Positions 55,134-64,000 of a stretch of DNA of 64,000 nt are shown here, in pieces. The notes beneath the pieces are model-generated. The model was not told the origin of the DNA. It saw nothing but the letters and a program-made list of their open reading frames with translations, and did no database searches. The stretch lies in assembly GCA_035772735.1 (NCBI GenBank), contig JASDFA010000002.1, positions 6,944,001 through 7,008,000 on the forward strand. The letters are read 5' to 3'. The translations under genes and the position numbers were made by a program. Origin of the DNA: Datura wrightii. Lineage: Eukaryota; Streptophyta; Magnoliopsida; Solanales; Solanaceae. Within the stretch, counting starts at the first letter, position 1. Every line of letters begins with the position of its first letter.

Positions 55134-56559
55134 TGATCTTGGGCAGATTTATATGCCCAAGTGATACTCAAACGTATCATTTTCGCCTTGTTTGTTGTGC
55201 AATGTGTATACATTTTCATGTAATTGGTAATAAAATGTGAATTTATACTAACCAACATGATTAGCATTTGTTTGCAGGTAAAACATGATTTTTAGGAGCT
55301 AAAATGCATGTTGGAGTAATATCGGAATTAGACTTGGAAGCGAGCATGGAAAAGGCATTGGAAGGTGCAATGTAAAGGGGCTCCGCGATGGAGCCGTGCC
55401 ACGCTACCATCGCGGAGGCACACTGCCTGGAGGATGATTTTATTGGCAAATTCCAGTGAAGCCTCGCGACAGCTCCGTGGCACGGAGATAGGCCTCCGCG
55501 TTGGCCTCCATGCCACGTTGAGGCTATATTCCCGGACCCTAGAATTCTAGTAAGGGTCCGCGTCCATGCCGTGTCACGGAGGCAGTGCTCCGCGTTGGCC
55601 TCCGTGACACGTTGCTTGTTATTCCGGGAAAAATTCCCACTAGTATAAATAGCACACTTAGGTTTATTTTAATTAATTCAGACTTGGTGGAGCAAGGACG
55701 TGGGTTAGAGGTAGTTGAGGGACGAAAGAGCTAAGGGACTTCTTCTCTTCCTTTCTTCTTTCAATCAATTGTTTGTATGATTAACACTTGTTTTAGGATG
55801 ATTAATCCACAAATGAGTGGCTAATTCTCTTCCTTGCTGAGGTTATGAACAATGGTGATGAAAATTGATTATTAAATTGTATGGTTTTTCATCTTCTTCT
55901 TCTATGTTTTTCTATTAATTCTTGTTTCTACTGCATTAGTGTGTGGCCGACATTAATGTACATCTAAAAAGTCCAATTTCACTCGAGAGAGCACGAAATT
56001 GGAAAGTTGTGAATTAATAGGGTATTGTTCTTAACTTGATTTGGGAAAATTGGGTTTTGATGTGCTTTCCTGATAGAAATATACTTGAAAGCCATATTAG
56101 TTAATTTAGGAACCGGAATTGTATTGCTAGGTCATAAATTGCATTTGATCACAGAAATGTAGTCGGATGGTTTATGATTCTTAAGTGAGATTAAATACGA
56201 GAGTTTTAATCTCTTGGCTAATGTTCTTGGCTAGCAACTAGAAGAGAAGAATAACCGAATTATGATGATAATCAAGTTCATTACTTTTTCTTAACCTTGG
56301 CATGCTCATATCCATAGTTTCAATTCACAGTAAATATTTGTTAATAGTTTTAGTATATAAGTTATAAACAAAATTATTTTACTTTTGGTTACGTTGTTGT
56401 CAGCATAATTAGAAGTAAAGCTAGAATATAGTATAGTTAAGCAATTTTACTTATCCAGAGTCTCCTTGGTTCGATACTTGGCTTACTTAGCCACTTTATT
56501 ACTTGTTTGACCACGTGGACTTGCGTGTCGGTTTTTACCTATAACAAACGCACCGAACA
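55134..56559 (+). mobile_element. 3' LTR of the Athila-like element, 1426 bp
   Basis: Same length and ends as the 5' LTR; about 24 base differences by eye and no indel. Hairpins (55369-55614) and TATA box (55644-55651) are conserved. The viral sequence resumes at the TSD GAAAT (56560-56564). The minus-strand viral ORF reads ~25 codons into this LTR before a stop, a fusion created by the insertion. Confidence 0.95.
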
Positions 56560-58810
56560 GAAATCTAACATTTGTTTGAAATAAACTCATTTTTGGTTTT
56601 GATATGACTAAACCATTTTGAATTACTATTTTCTTAAAAATATCTAAGTGTTTATAATGTAATTCTAATGTTTTAGAAAAAATAAGAATATCATCAATAT
56701 AAACAATAATAAAATCCATATAAGGATTAAATATATCATTCATAATCTTCTGAAATTCAGAAGGGGCATTTTTCAAACCAAATGGCATAACATTCCACTC
56801 GTATTGACCAAATGGAACATTAAAAGCAGTTCTATAAGTGTTTTCTTTAAACAATTGTATCTGCCAGTATCCTGATTTTAAATCAAATTTAGAAAATATA
56901 TTAGCATCATATAATCGAGAAAGTAAATCTTTCTTATTGGGGATTGGATATCTAATCCATTTTAAAACTTTGTTTAATGGTTTATAGTTTATAACTAATC
57001 TAGGCATACCTCGTTCTTTTTCAGCTGCATTATTAACATAAAATGAAGTACATGACCATGGAGATTTAGATGGTTTTATCAAGCCTTTCTGTAAAAGATT
57101 ATCAATCTCCCTTTTGCAAAATTCAACTAACTCAGCATTCATTTGACTGGGCCGAGATTTTATAGGAATATTTTCTTCAGAGAAAGAATCTTCATATGGA
57201 AGAAACACTACATGCTTTTTCCTATCCCAAAAAGCACTTGGATGATCAGCGCAAATAGATATAGCAAATTGTTCAGAAATCAATTTAATTTTTTCCTGAA
57301 CTTTAGCAGACTTTAATGTATCATTTATTGTCATGCTATAAATTTCATTTTGCAAATAATTTAAATGACTTTGTTTTGAATTAATCAAAGTATTAATATT
57401 ACGAGAAATAGGGTCAGTAATAAATGTAAAATAAATCCTTTCGCCATTATAAACAGCCTCGAAACCCTTTTCATCTACCCTAGTAAATGGGTAAATGGCT
57501 TGAATAAAAGGGGTTCCAAGTATAATTGGAGGATTTAAATGATCTTTTATTAGAATAAAGAAATGAGGAATACAAACTTTTTGCTGGCATATATAAGCAT
57601 TAGGCAATTTGTATTCTATTTGCATTTTATTACCTGAAGCAGATTTAACATTATGCGAAGTCTTATGATAATATCTAGTTGGAATTAATCCTTCTTGAAT
57701 ATAAGAAATATCAGCACCACTGTCTATTAAAGCAGTTTCAGTTATAGAAAAGTTATTATCGATTAAAATAGTACATCTTACATACCATTTATGTGCAGTA
57801 ACTATTTGCATCATTCCAAGAAACATATCATTTTCTGGGTTTAAAATAATTTGTGTAGAAGATTCAGAAAAATCATTTTCTTCCTCGGGTATATAAATTC
57901 CCTTTTGCTTAATGTCAACAGGTAACTCAGAGTTAGAATTTTCTAACTGGGTTACTCTATGATCTAAAATCATCTGATTTTGTTTAAGAGATTTAATTTC
58001 ATTTCTGAGTTTTTTAACTTCAATTTTTAAATCATTCATAGAAGAATCGTGACTATGAACTTTTGATTGGGTCTTCTGTAAAAGTCTTCTTTGTACTTCT
58101 GCAAAAGTATACGGAGTTTCATTAAAAATGTCTTTTTTAATTTGAACTGGCTTATCTGCTGATTTTGAAGAACTAGAGGCCATAGTAATAATCTTTTCTC
58201 GAAGATTATTATTATTGACTTCTTTTAATAACTCTAAAATATTATTAGAACTAATAGGTTTAATTTTGAAATTTTGAAATTGTGATTGTAATTTATAAAA
58301 ATCCATATCGCAAGTACAATTTTCAGATTCACAATTTCGACAAGTATCACTGTCAGAATTATCAAAATCAAGTAATTGCACAAAATCATCAGAATCATAA
58401 ATATCAGAAGAGCTGCTATCATATTCTTCTGTCGAAGTTTCTTCTATAACCTTAAGGAGTTGGTCTTTATACTTATCATCTAATTCTAAGGCCAAAGTTT
58501 TTAACTTTTCCTTTTTGCAATTAGGAGGATTGTGACCAAATTTACCGCATCTATAACATTTGGTATTCTGTAAATCTCTTTTTGATCTGTTTTTAACAAA
58601 TCTTTTTTCTTTTCTATATCTTTTGCGCTCTTCACGTTCTTCTTTCGACCTTCGTCTATATCTCTTACCTTTCCTTTGGTAATTTTTTCCCTTATCATTC
58701 TTTTTCTTTCTAGAAGGAATATTTCCCATTGCAAACTGATCGCAAAAATCTCCTAACTGATTCTTTTCAGTTAGTCTCTGTCTTTTTAACTGTTGACTTA
58801 ATCTTAATTA
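56560..58810 (-). pseudogene. Viral polyprotein: zinc knuckle, protease, reverse transcriptase (truncated by insertion)
   Basis: The open frame runs from ATG 58729 to the insertion at 56559. A basic N-terminus (many K/R in the first 50 residues) precedes the CX2CX4HX4C knuckle CYRCGKFGHNPPNC at residues 58-71. An Asp/Ser-rich acidic stretch and a coiled coil (~230-270, LKIEVKKLRNEIKSLKQNQM) follow. The protease motif ALIDSGADISYI is near residue 336. The RT has SPWSCTSFYVNN, FSKFDLKSGYWQIQLF with the first Asp, PFGLKNAPSEFQ, and the catalytic pair in YIDDILIFSK near residue 678. RT type and domain order (no integrase) are caulimovirid. The frame is in register with the capsid ORF upstream across TAA 58808-58810. 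The last ~25 codons of the open frame are LTR sequence. Confidence 0.9.
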
Positions 58811-59699
58811 ATTACACAGATTTAGTCCTTCCTGTGTACATACACCAATAAGCGTCCCATACGTATAGACATTATAAGGAATCTGAGTATTATTTCCTCT
58901 AAGAGTTTTTCTTACTCTTTCTGCAAACAAATAAGGCAAACCGTCTATAAATTTTGCCTTCCAATGATCAGAATTACTTTCGGGTAGATCCATAGCCCTG
59001 CTAAGAAATGTATCTTTGTACCATCGAAATTCACCTAAGTGTCTACACTTAAGTCCATTTAACATGGTATGAATATTTTCATATACATTGGTAAATCTAC
59101 CACTAAAATGTTCTATAATGGTAAGTATTAATGTATAAACCGCATCAGGTCTATTTGCTGGTAATTCTTTTCCAAAGATATCCACTCCTGGGCTTGAAGT
59201 AGTGGCCTTATAAATGGCTTCTCTATCAGCTAAGGATAAAAAGTTTTCCCACCAACCTCTTAATTTTCCAGTAAATCCTGCGACAATCATTCTACATATT
59301 ACCGGGTCGGTATTTCCATTACTTGTAGCTCGACAAATAGTAGAGTACATCATCATTCTATGAATTAAAATGCTAATCTGTCTATCAGTCAGACCGTCTA
59401 GATTCCATTCGTAAATAGCATTACCTTCATAACTAGTATTAGTCTGATTCCAATCTCTTTCTTCCACTAAAACATCTTGTGGAGTAGGTCTTGGATAATA
59501 ATGGGTATTCATATGAGGATTATCAGCATACTTTCTCCCATAACGACTTCCAATTTTTTTAAGCTTATTAAGCTCAGACGAAATTACTTCCTTATGATCT
59601 TTCGAAGGATCCTGAATATCATCAGAAAATTCAGAAGCTAGATTCAAGGGTTTTAAGTCTAGTTTAGCTAGTTTTTCATCTATCATTTTTCCTAATTCC
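58811..59699 (-). pseudogene. Viral capsid-like region
   Basis: A 292-codon open frame from ATG 59686. The central part contains LDGLTDRQISILIHRMMMYS, then ICRMIVAGFTGKLRGWWENF and VYTLILTIIEHFSGRFTNVY, and HLGEFRWYKDTFLSRAMDLP with WKAKFIDGLPYLFAERVRKT. This is the capsid/gag-like fold region found upstream of the zinc knuckle in plant pararetroviruses. Its C-terminus LNLCN is followed by TAA at 58808-58810, beyond which the same frame leads to the zinc knuckle. It is bounded upstream by an in-frame TAG at 59700-59702. It would have encoded the virion shell; it is now part of a fossil. Confidence 0.8.
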
Positions 59700-59701
59700 T
59701 C

Positions 59702-59968
59702 CTATGCTCTAAATCGAAATCCGTCTACCACTACTGGTCTCTGAATGGACGGAGGTAGTCTTGTGGCACTAGATGACGGGACAGAATCAAATGTAACTTG
59801 ACTTGAATGTATAACCATAGAATTTTCCACCTTAGAAGTAACAAATTTTTTAACCAAAGCAGATAATTCATCAATTTTTGAATCAAGAGAAGTAATATAT
59901 TCTCCTAAAACTTTAGCATATAAACTCAGATAATTATTTTGGGAAATTAATTTATTAATTTCTTTCAT
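59702..59968 (-). pseudogene. N-terminal coiled-coil segment of the viral polyprotein
   Basis: An 88-codon open frame starting MKEINKLISQNNYLSLYAKV with heptad-like Leu/Ile spacing (LGEYITSLDSKIDELSALVK), followed by a Ser/Pro-rich linker ending VVVDGFRFRA and TAG. It is in the same frame as the capsid-like region. It could be a separate small virion-associated-type protein or the N-terminus of the polyprotein; the frame identity favours the second. The sequence upstream soon becomes rearranged (60001-60106). Confidence 0.55.
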
Positions 59969-60025
59969 GGTGATACTAGCAACTTCATTATCAATGAATT
60001 ACTGAAATGCAGTAAAGGTTATAGA

Positions 60026-60103
60026 ATTTTCTAACTAGGTTACTCTATGATCTAAAATCATCTAATTTTGTTTAAGAGATTTAATTTCATTTCTGAGTTT
60101 TTC

Positions 60104-60106
<3 letters not shown>
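60026..60106 (-). repeat. Duplicated fragment of the viral polyprotein gene
   Basis: About 80 bp here (AGAATTTTCTAACTAGGTTA, then TCTATGATCTAAAATCATCT) match 57934-58018 inside the polyprotein with about three differences in the portion compared. The copy ends in CTGAGTTTTT next to a CAA repeat. So the fossil's outer boundary contains a displaced piece of its own coiled-coil-coding region. Confidence 0.9.
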
Positions 60107-60148
<42 letters not shown>

Positions 60149-60172
60149 AATAATGATAATAATAATAATAAT
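60105..60172. repeat. (CAA)n / (AAT)n microsatellite
   Basis: About 14 CAA units followed by AAT/GAT/AAT units. It accounts for the odd minus-strand ORF with runs of Ile and Val. It marks the viral fossil's junction with the surrounding DNA. Confidence 0.95.
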
Positions 60173-60753
60173 ACATGTAAGGTTAGAGAACATAGTACAT
60201 TTTAAAATACATGTTCCAATAAAGAGCATGCTACAGATCTTTCTGAGATGTCCTAAAAAATAAACATAAAAAATGTGGTTATGCATCTTGGCCAATTTAT
60301 TTTAATAATTAATAGTTCATTAAGTCAATTCAAAGACGAGTAGACAGAGCTTAGTAGGTGTAGCGCATTGAGCAAAGAAAGAGGTTACACTTCTAAACTA
60401 TTGTATGTCAAGACAAGAACGCGGTTACGTATCTTGATTGTGACTATTAAAAGTTCAATAATATGTAAGTGAATCATAGGCATAATTAATATAAACAATT
60501 CATTCAAAATTAATTTAAGCTAGGCATTAGTCGATAAAGCGACTGCGCTAGAACCACGAGAATCGAGGGATGCCTAACACCTTCCTCTTGGTCAACAAAA
60601 TTTCTTACATGAATTTCTGATTCGTAGACCAAAATTAAAGTGTCAACTTCCTTTTGATATGGGATTCAAATAAAAGTGACTTGGAACACAATAACTCAAT
60701 TCCAAGTGGTGACTCTGTAAATAAAAATAATTCCTATTCAAAACCGTTACTTC
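60173..60753. other. No gene; retroelement-like remnant
   Basis: The middle (60530-60710) has GAACCACGAGAATCGAGGGA, TGCCTAACACCTTCC and CAATTCCAAGTGGTGACTCT, a sequence type I associate with large gypsy-type elements in Solanaceae, but no terminus, primer site or ORF is identifiable. The 85-codon minus ORF at 60643-60900 spans into the next LTR and is not a gene. Confidence 0.4.
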
Positions 60754-62100
60754 TGTTACACCCCGTAAGTTGTTATTGATTAGCGGACCTGTGCTTGCAC
60801 TTGTGATAGTGTCGGGGGCACGACACCTACGAGAGAAGGCCTGAAGAGGGGAGCACACGAGTACATCATCGAGCGAGTAGGAGGCCGAAGTCAGAGGCAA
60901 GGCGCAAGGAGCTCCACATCGCGCCCGTTTGTCGGCGTGATAGGAGGTACGTCGCGCTCCCTGGCCGCCGCCTCCCTTATGTATATATGTTAAGTGTGAG
61001 AGGTTGGCTCATTTAAACATTTCCCAAACGTGAAAGCTCGGCTGAGGTGATAAATTACAAGGATTTTTACTTTTAGAAGCCGAATTACGTCGTCAAACAC
61101 CTTCCAAAACGTCAATTCTTCTTAGGTAATGATTCCTAGGCCTACAAAGAACGTATCTGCAGAGTTATTTTTTCAAAATTGGCCAAGTTTGACGGAGTCC
61201 CGTCGAGCAGAAGCTGTAGAAATCACTTCTAATTAAGTGCTAATCTTCTACAAGTGATAGGTAAGTATTTCTATCTTTTAAACTCTCGAAAATTCATGAG
61301 TTTTAGCTAAATTTGAGCAGATCATAAATTGTGGTCGTTATCGATATTGTTTGATGTTGCTAGTTGTTTTCATGGATTAAGAACAGATTTATTACATCAA
61401 TATAAAGGCTATGAGTTGGAGGAATTGCTGGCTCTAGGTTGGAATAGGATTGGGAAAGCAAAAAATGGCAATCGAGGTATGTTAAGGCTATTTTCTTTCG
61501 GCAAGTATTTTCATTGTATAGTTAATATGACTTGTATTTTTACAGTAGCTTCTGATTATATATGTTGTGGTTAGCTGCTACGAGATGATTTGAGGTTATA
61601 ATATAGCATCCCTTGTCAGGAAAGCATACATTCAACGTGATAAATGATAGGAGCATCATAAAGATTTTCCTATTCATTTATTTATTGTATAGAGGGATTC
61701 TGATGTCTTGCTGTCGTACCAAGGCCTTAGAAGTTCGTAGTTAGCTGTTGGGCTTAACTCGGTAAGGTTGGAAAGCATAGGGCGCAACTGGGCCATATAA
61801 CCTTATGTTTGACGCTTGTATAGACAGTAAAGCTCGCCACAGGCCGTTGACGCACCTTGACGCCTCCAGGGCCAGAATCTTGATAGGGTGGTCTTACCTT
61901 CGAGTTGATGACACCAGGGTTGACTAATGAATTGAGCGATAACTTTCCATATGATTGGCTACTGTCAGCGACCGTTAGCTTCAGCTGACTTAATGCTTAT
62001 CGTATAGGTTGCTTAGAAAACCATCCCAGTTGTTAGAAGTTTGATAGACTAGCTGATACCCTAAGGGGGAACTTTGTTAGTGGTTAGATATGGGCCAATG
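60754..62100 (+). mobile_element. 5' part of a TGTTACACCCC-family LTR
   Basis: It starts TGTTACACCCCGTAAGTTGT and shares with the 15641 LTR the blocks around CAGAGTTATTTTTTCAAAA (61160), AAGTGATAGGTAAGTATTTC (61250) and GCAATCGAGGTATGTTAAGG (61468). It is cut at 62101 by the start of another LTR; the remaining ~1 kb is not seen in the window. The 81-codon ORF at 61329-61574 has no domain and lies inside the LTR. Confidence 0.75.
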
Positions 62101-64000
62101 TGTTATACCCGGGAACCCAAGGATCAGACCCGGGAGTCAAACAGGGAAAATCTGAAAAAAATATTACAGCAGTGCAGGGCGAGTCATTAGACAACTCGTG
62201 AGAACACCCCACGAGTCGTCAGGTGGCTCGTGGGAAGGCTGGAATGGGCTGAGGAGTTTAGGTCCCCACGGGCATGGGAACGACTCGTGGTCAGCTACCA
62301 CGAGTCGCCAGGTCTACCATGGGATGAGGTTGAGGATTAAATAGGAGGTCTGACCAGTGTACCTAACGGATGGGACCCCACGAGTCGTGGTCATTTCCAA
62401 TGACTCATGAGGTGGGTCATGAGCAAGCCTATGGAATTTTAATTGAGGATGAGGCAGTGTACTTGATGGGCGACACGACGAGTTGTTGCTCGTCCTGACA
62501 AGTCGTCAGGTCACCCGTTAGGGTTACCTGGCAGTTATTTTCTGCGAATTAGTAAGGACCTTCTCATAATTTCCTAAACTCCTTAGGCCTAAACTATGTA
62601 GTTTTAAGGTTGGGATAGGGTCTTTTTAGGGGGATTAGTCCATGTTAAGCCTCATTTATGCATGCAAGAGTTAAAGAGGGGAATAGAAGGTGATTCAAGT
62701 GTTCTTCCTCAAAATTCTCCAAATTCCATCTTGGGCTTTCAAGGGGAAACTAAGAACCAAGTGTTCCCAGGTATATACGGTTTAGAATGGGTGAGTCCTT
62801 TCACACCCATGCCCGAATTCCATTTTAAATTATGAATTCTTCTATTCAAGTTCTATGGGATTTTACCCAAATGCATGAAAATGTGATTTCTCTTTATGGG
62901 TATGATCTAATTGAGTTTTACTTATTGAATTATGAATGATGGGTAGGTTTTTATATTATTTTCTTTAAAATCATGTTTCAAGTTTTTTTTAAAATCTGAA
63001 ATGCCCATTGATGAAAGTTCACGAAAGTTATGATTTACGATGAATATTCAATATTCTGAGATTTATTTATGATGGAAAAGCATGAATTCAAGTTACCCAT
63101 GTTTATGAGCATATTTTAAAGAATTGAGTATGTTGAAGTATTGGAAAATGCCCACATGTTGATGAATGATTTATAATTTATGAAACGAATTACATGATTT
63201 ATCGATTTATGATGTCGCCCGATGAAATGGGACTTTAATTCTTGGCTAAGCATGTTTTAAAAGGGATCAATGATGATAAATGTTATATTTTAGCCAATGA
63301 ATTTTAATGCATGATGTTATTGATTTACGTATGAGCCTATATACATGTTTTTGGGAGCCGTGTCTAGCACCGAGCAGCCCTGCGTTCAAAGGACTACGCC
63401 GGTGTCTCATAACCACATAACACCATGGGTTTCTAATGATATTTTGTATTGATAATGATCCCCTTAAATGTGATATCACGTCTAATGCACGATCCTTGCC
63501 TGGCAAGCCAGGGTCGGCTCTGCCCACTTGAGTGAGATAGTTGGGGCATCATGAAAGGCTCTACCATGATGGTGTCGGTTATGGCGAGTTCTCCCATTGT
63601 TTCGAATGTCTTATGCATTGTTATGTTTGTTATTGGCTCAAGTTATATTTTGATAAAGTTTACCTACGATTACGATAATGAATGATTTCTGAATGATTTG
63701 AAAGCCTTGAGCCTTATGTTTTCTTATGAAGTATATGATACAAGCATGATGTCCTTCTCCTATATTTATTTATGAGTTTACTTTAATTTTAAATGTCTGT
63801 TTTACTTATCTTGCATACTTGGTATATTCCACGTACTGACCGCATACTTTCTATGGTGTATCATTTCATGATACAGGGTTTGGATCTCAGGCTCATCCTT
63901 ATTCTTAGTCCATTCAGCTTGCACTCTCAGTTTATTGGTGAGTCCTCATGTTCTGAGGGCCGTTTGACAGACTTTGATGTTATTCTGCGTTTCAGTATTG
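62101..64000 (+). mobile_element. Tekay-type LTR, plus strand, running off the window
   Basis: It starts TGTTATACCCGGGAACCCAA followed by GGATCAGACCCGGGAGTCAA, homologous to the other Tekay LTR starts. The CGAGTCGT motif cluster is at 62170-62530, the block TGTCTAGCACCGAGCAGCC at 63361-63379, and the conserved GGTATATTCCACGTACTGAC near 63821, followed by TGAGTCCTCATGTTCTGAGG near 63941. About 300 bp of LTR should remain beyond the edge. It is probably inserted in the preceding LTR; the TSD cannot be tested here. Minus ORFs at 63267-63618 are chance. Confidence 0.85.

Larger units (their letters stand above)
46665..56559 (+). mobile_element. Non-autonomous Athila-like LTR retrotransposon, 9895 bp, TSD GAAAT
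   Basis: Two 1426-bp LTRs (46665-48090, 55134-56559), both starting TGATCTTGGGCAGATTTATA and ending GCACCGAACA, flank an internal region. Perfect 5-bp TSDs GAAAT lie at 46660-46664 and 56560-56564, inside the viral reverse transcriptase. The primer site is complementary to tRNA-Asp. The internal region encodes gag and protease, then a conserved untranslated block, then a plant-transposon-protein ORF, but no RT, RNase H or integrase anywhere on either strand. A polypurine tract (AAGTGTGGGGTAAG, 55120-55133) precedes the 3' LTR. The two LTRs differ at about 24 sites by eye (~1.7%), so the insertion is fairly recent. It must rely on proteins from a related autonomous element. Confidence 0.95.
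42926..60106 (-). mobile_element. Endogenous pararetrovirus (Caulimoviridae-like), interrupted by an Athila-like element
   Basis: Minus-strand order: small coiled-coil ORF (59968), capsid-like region (59686), zinc knuckle-protease-RT polyprotein (58729), insertion of a 9.9-kb retroelement at 56560/46664, RNase H (to 45974), CxxC/basic ORF (to 44558), intergenic region with candidate promoter, tRNA-Met primer site (43324-43314), and the truncated start of the next ORF. There is no integrase and there are no flanking LTRs, as expected of a caulimovirid DNA genome captured in a plant chromosome. The viral part totals roughly 7.3 kb without the insertion. The genome is permuted: most of the ORF after the primer site is missing at both ends. 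In-frame stops at 59700-59702, 58808-58810 and 46616-46618, a frameshift near 45.7 kb and the insertion make it inactive. The genus is uncertain; Solanaceae fossils of this kind are often Solendovirus-like. Confidence 0.88.

Noticed and set aside
60062..60295. ORF with runs of Ile and Val
   Set aside because: The runs are the CAA/AAT microsatellite read on the other strand, fused to the duplicated viral fragment.

Overview
The window is plant nuclear DNA from a repeat-dense heterochromatic region. It is almost certainly from a Solanaceae-type genome: the LTR sequences, the tRNA-iMet-primed chromoviruses of the Tekay/Del clade and the caulimovirid-like fossil all fit that group, but the species cannot be fixed from sequence alone. 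I find no intact host gene, tRNA, rRNA or CRISPR array. Nearly everything is a nested stack of transposable elements plus one endogenous pararetrovirus, and most coding regions are broken by stops and frameshifts.

Layout. 1-7.3 kb: a 40-bp tandem array; a minus-strand Tekay-type LTR split by a 2552-bp solo LTR with CAAAA target-site duplications (TSDs); then the 3' end of a plus-strand Tekay pol with its 3' LTR. 7.1-9.47 kb: a 392-bp direct repeat flanking an Athila-type LTR. 10.4-14.9 kb: a 5'-truncated plus-strand Tekay element. 15.1-15.5 kb: a LINE remnant. 15.6-17.7 kb: an LTR of the same family as the solo LTR. 17.7-27.14 kb: a nearly full-length but dead minus-strand Tekay element (LTR, tRNA-Met primer site, gag, PR, RT, RNase H, IN, chromodomain, LTR). 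27.1-28.4 kb: an LTR fragment, AT-rich microsatellites and a 124-bp palindrome. 28.4-36.96 kb: a second minus-strand Tekay element whose gag is interrupted by a 1654-bp solo LTR (TSD GGGCT). 36.96-42.7 kb: an AT-rich transposon with CACTA-like subterminal repeats that appears to carry host gene fragments. 42.9-60.1 kb: a minus-strand caulimovirid-like provirus whose reverse transcriptase is split by a 9895-bp Athila-like element at 46665-56559 (TSD GAAAT). 60.1-64 kb: a microsatellite and two LTR pieces in plus orientation, the outer one running off the window.

How the parts relate. The Athila-like element is the youngest well-dated insertion: its two 1426-bp LTRs differ at about 24 positions by eye. 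It keeps a primer site, gag and protease but no RT, RNase H or integrase. The missing part is followed by a spliced-looking ORF of the 'putative plant transposon protein' type, so it should depend on an autonomous relative for replication. Its LTR carries an array of GC-rich hairpins directly upstream of the TATA box, and the related LTR at 7.5-9.07 kb has the same architecture. The viral fossil is circularly permuted relative to its primer site and lacks most of the movement-protein region. A duplicated piece of its own polyprotein gene sits beside a CAA microsatellite at its boundary.
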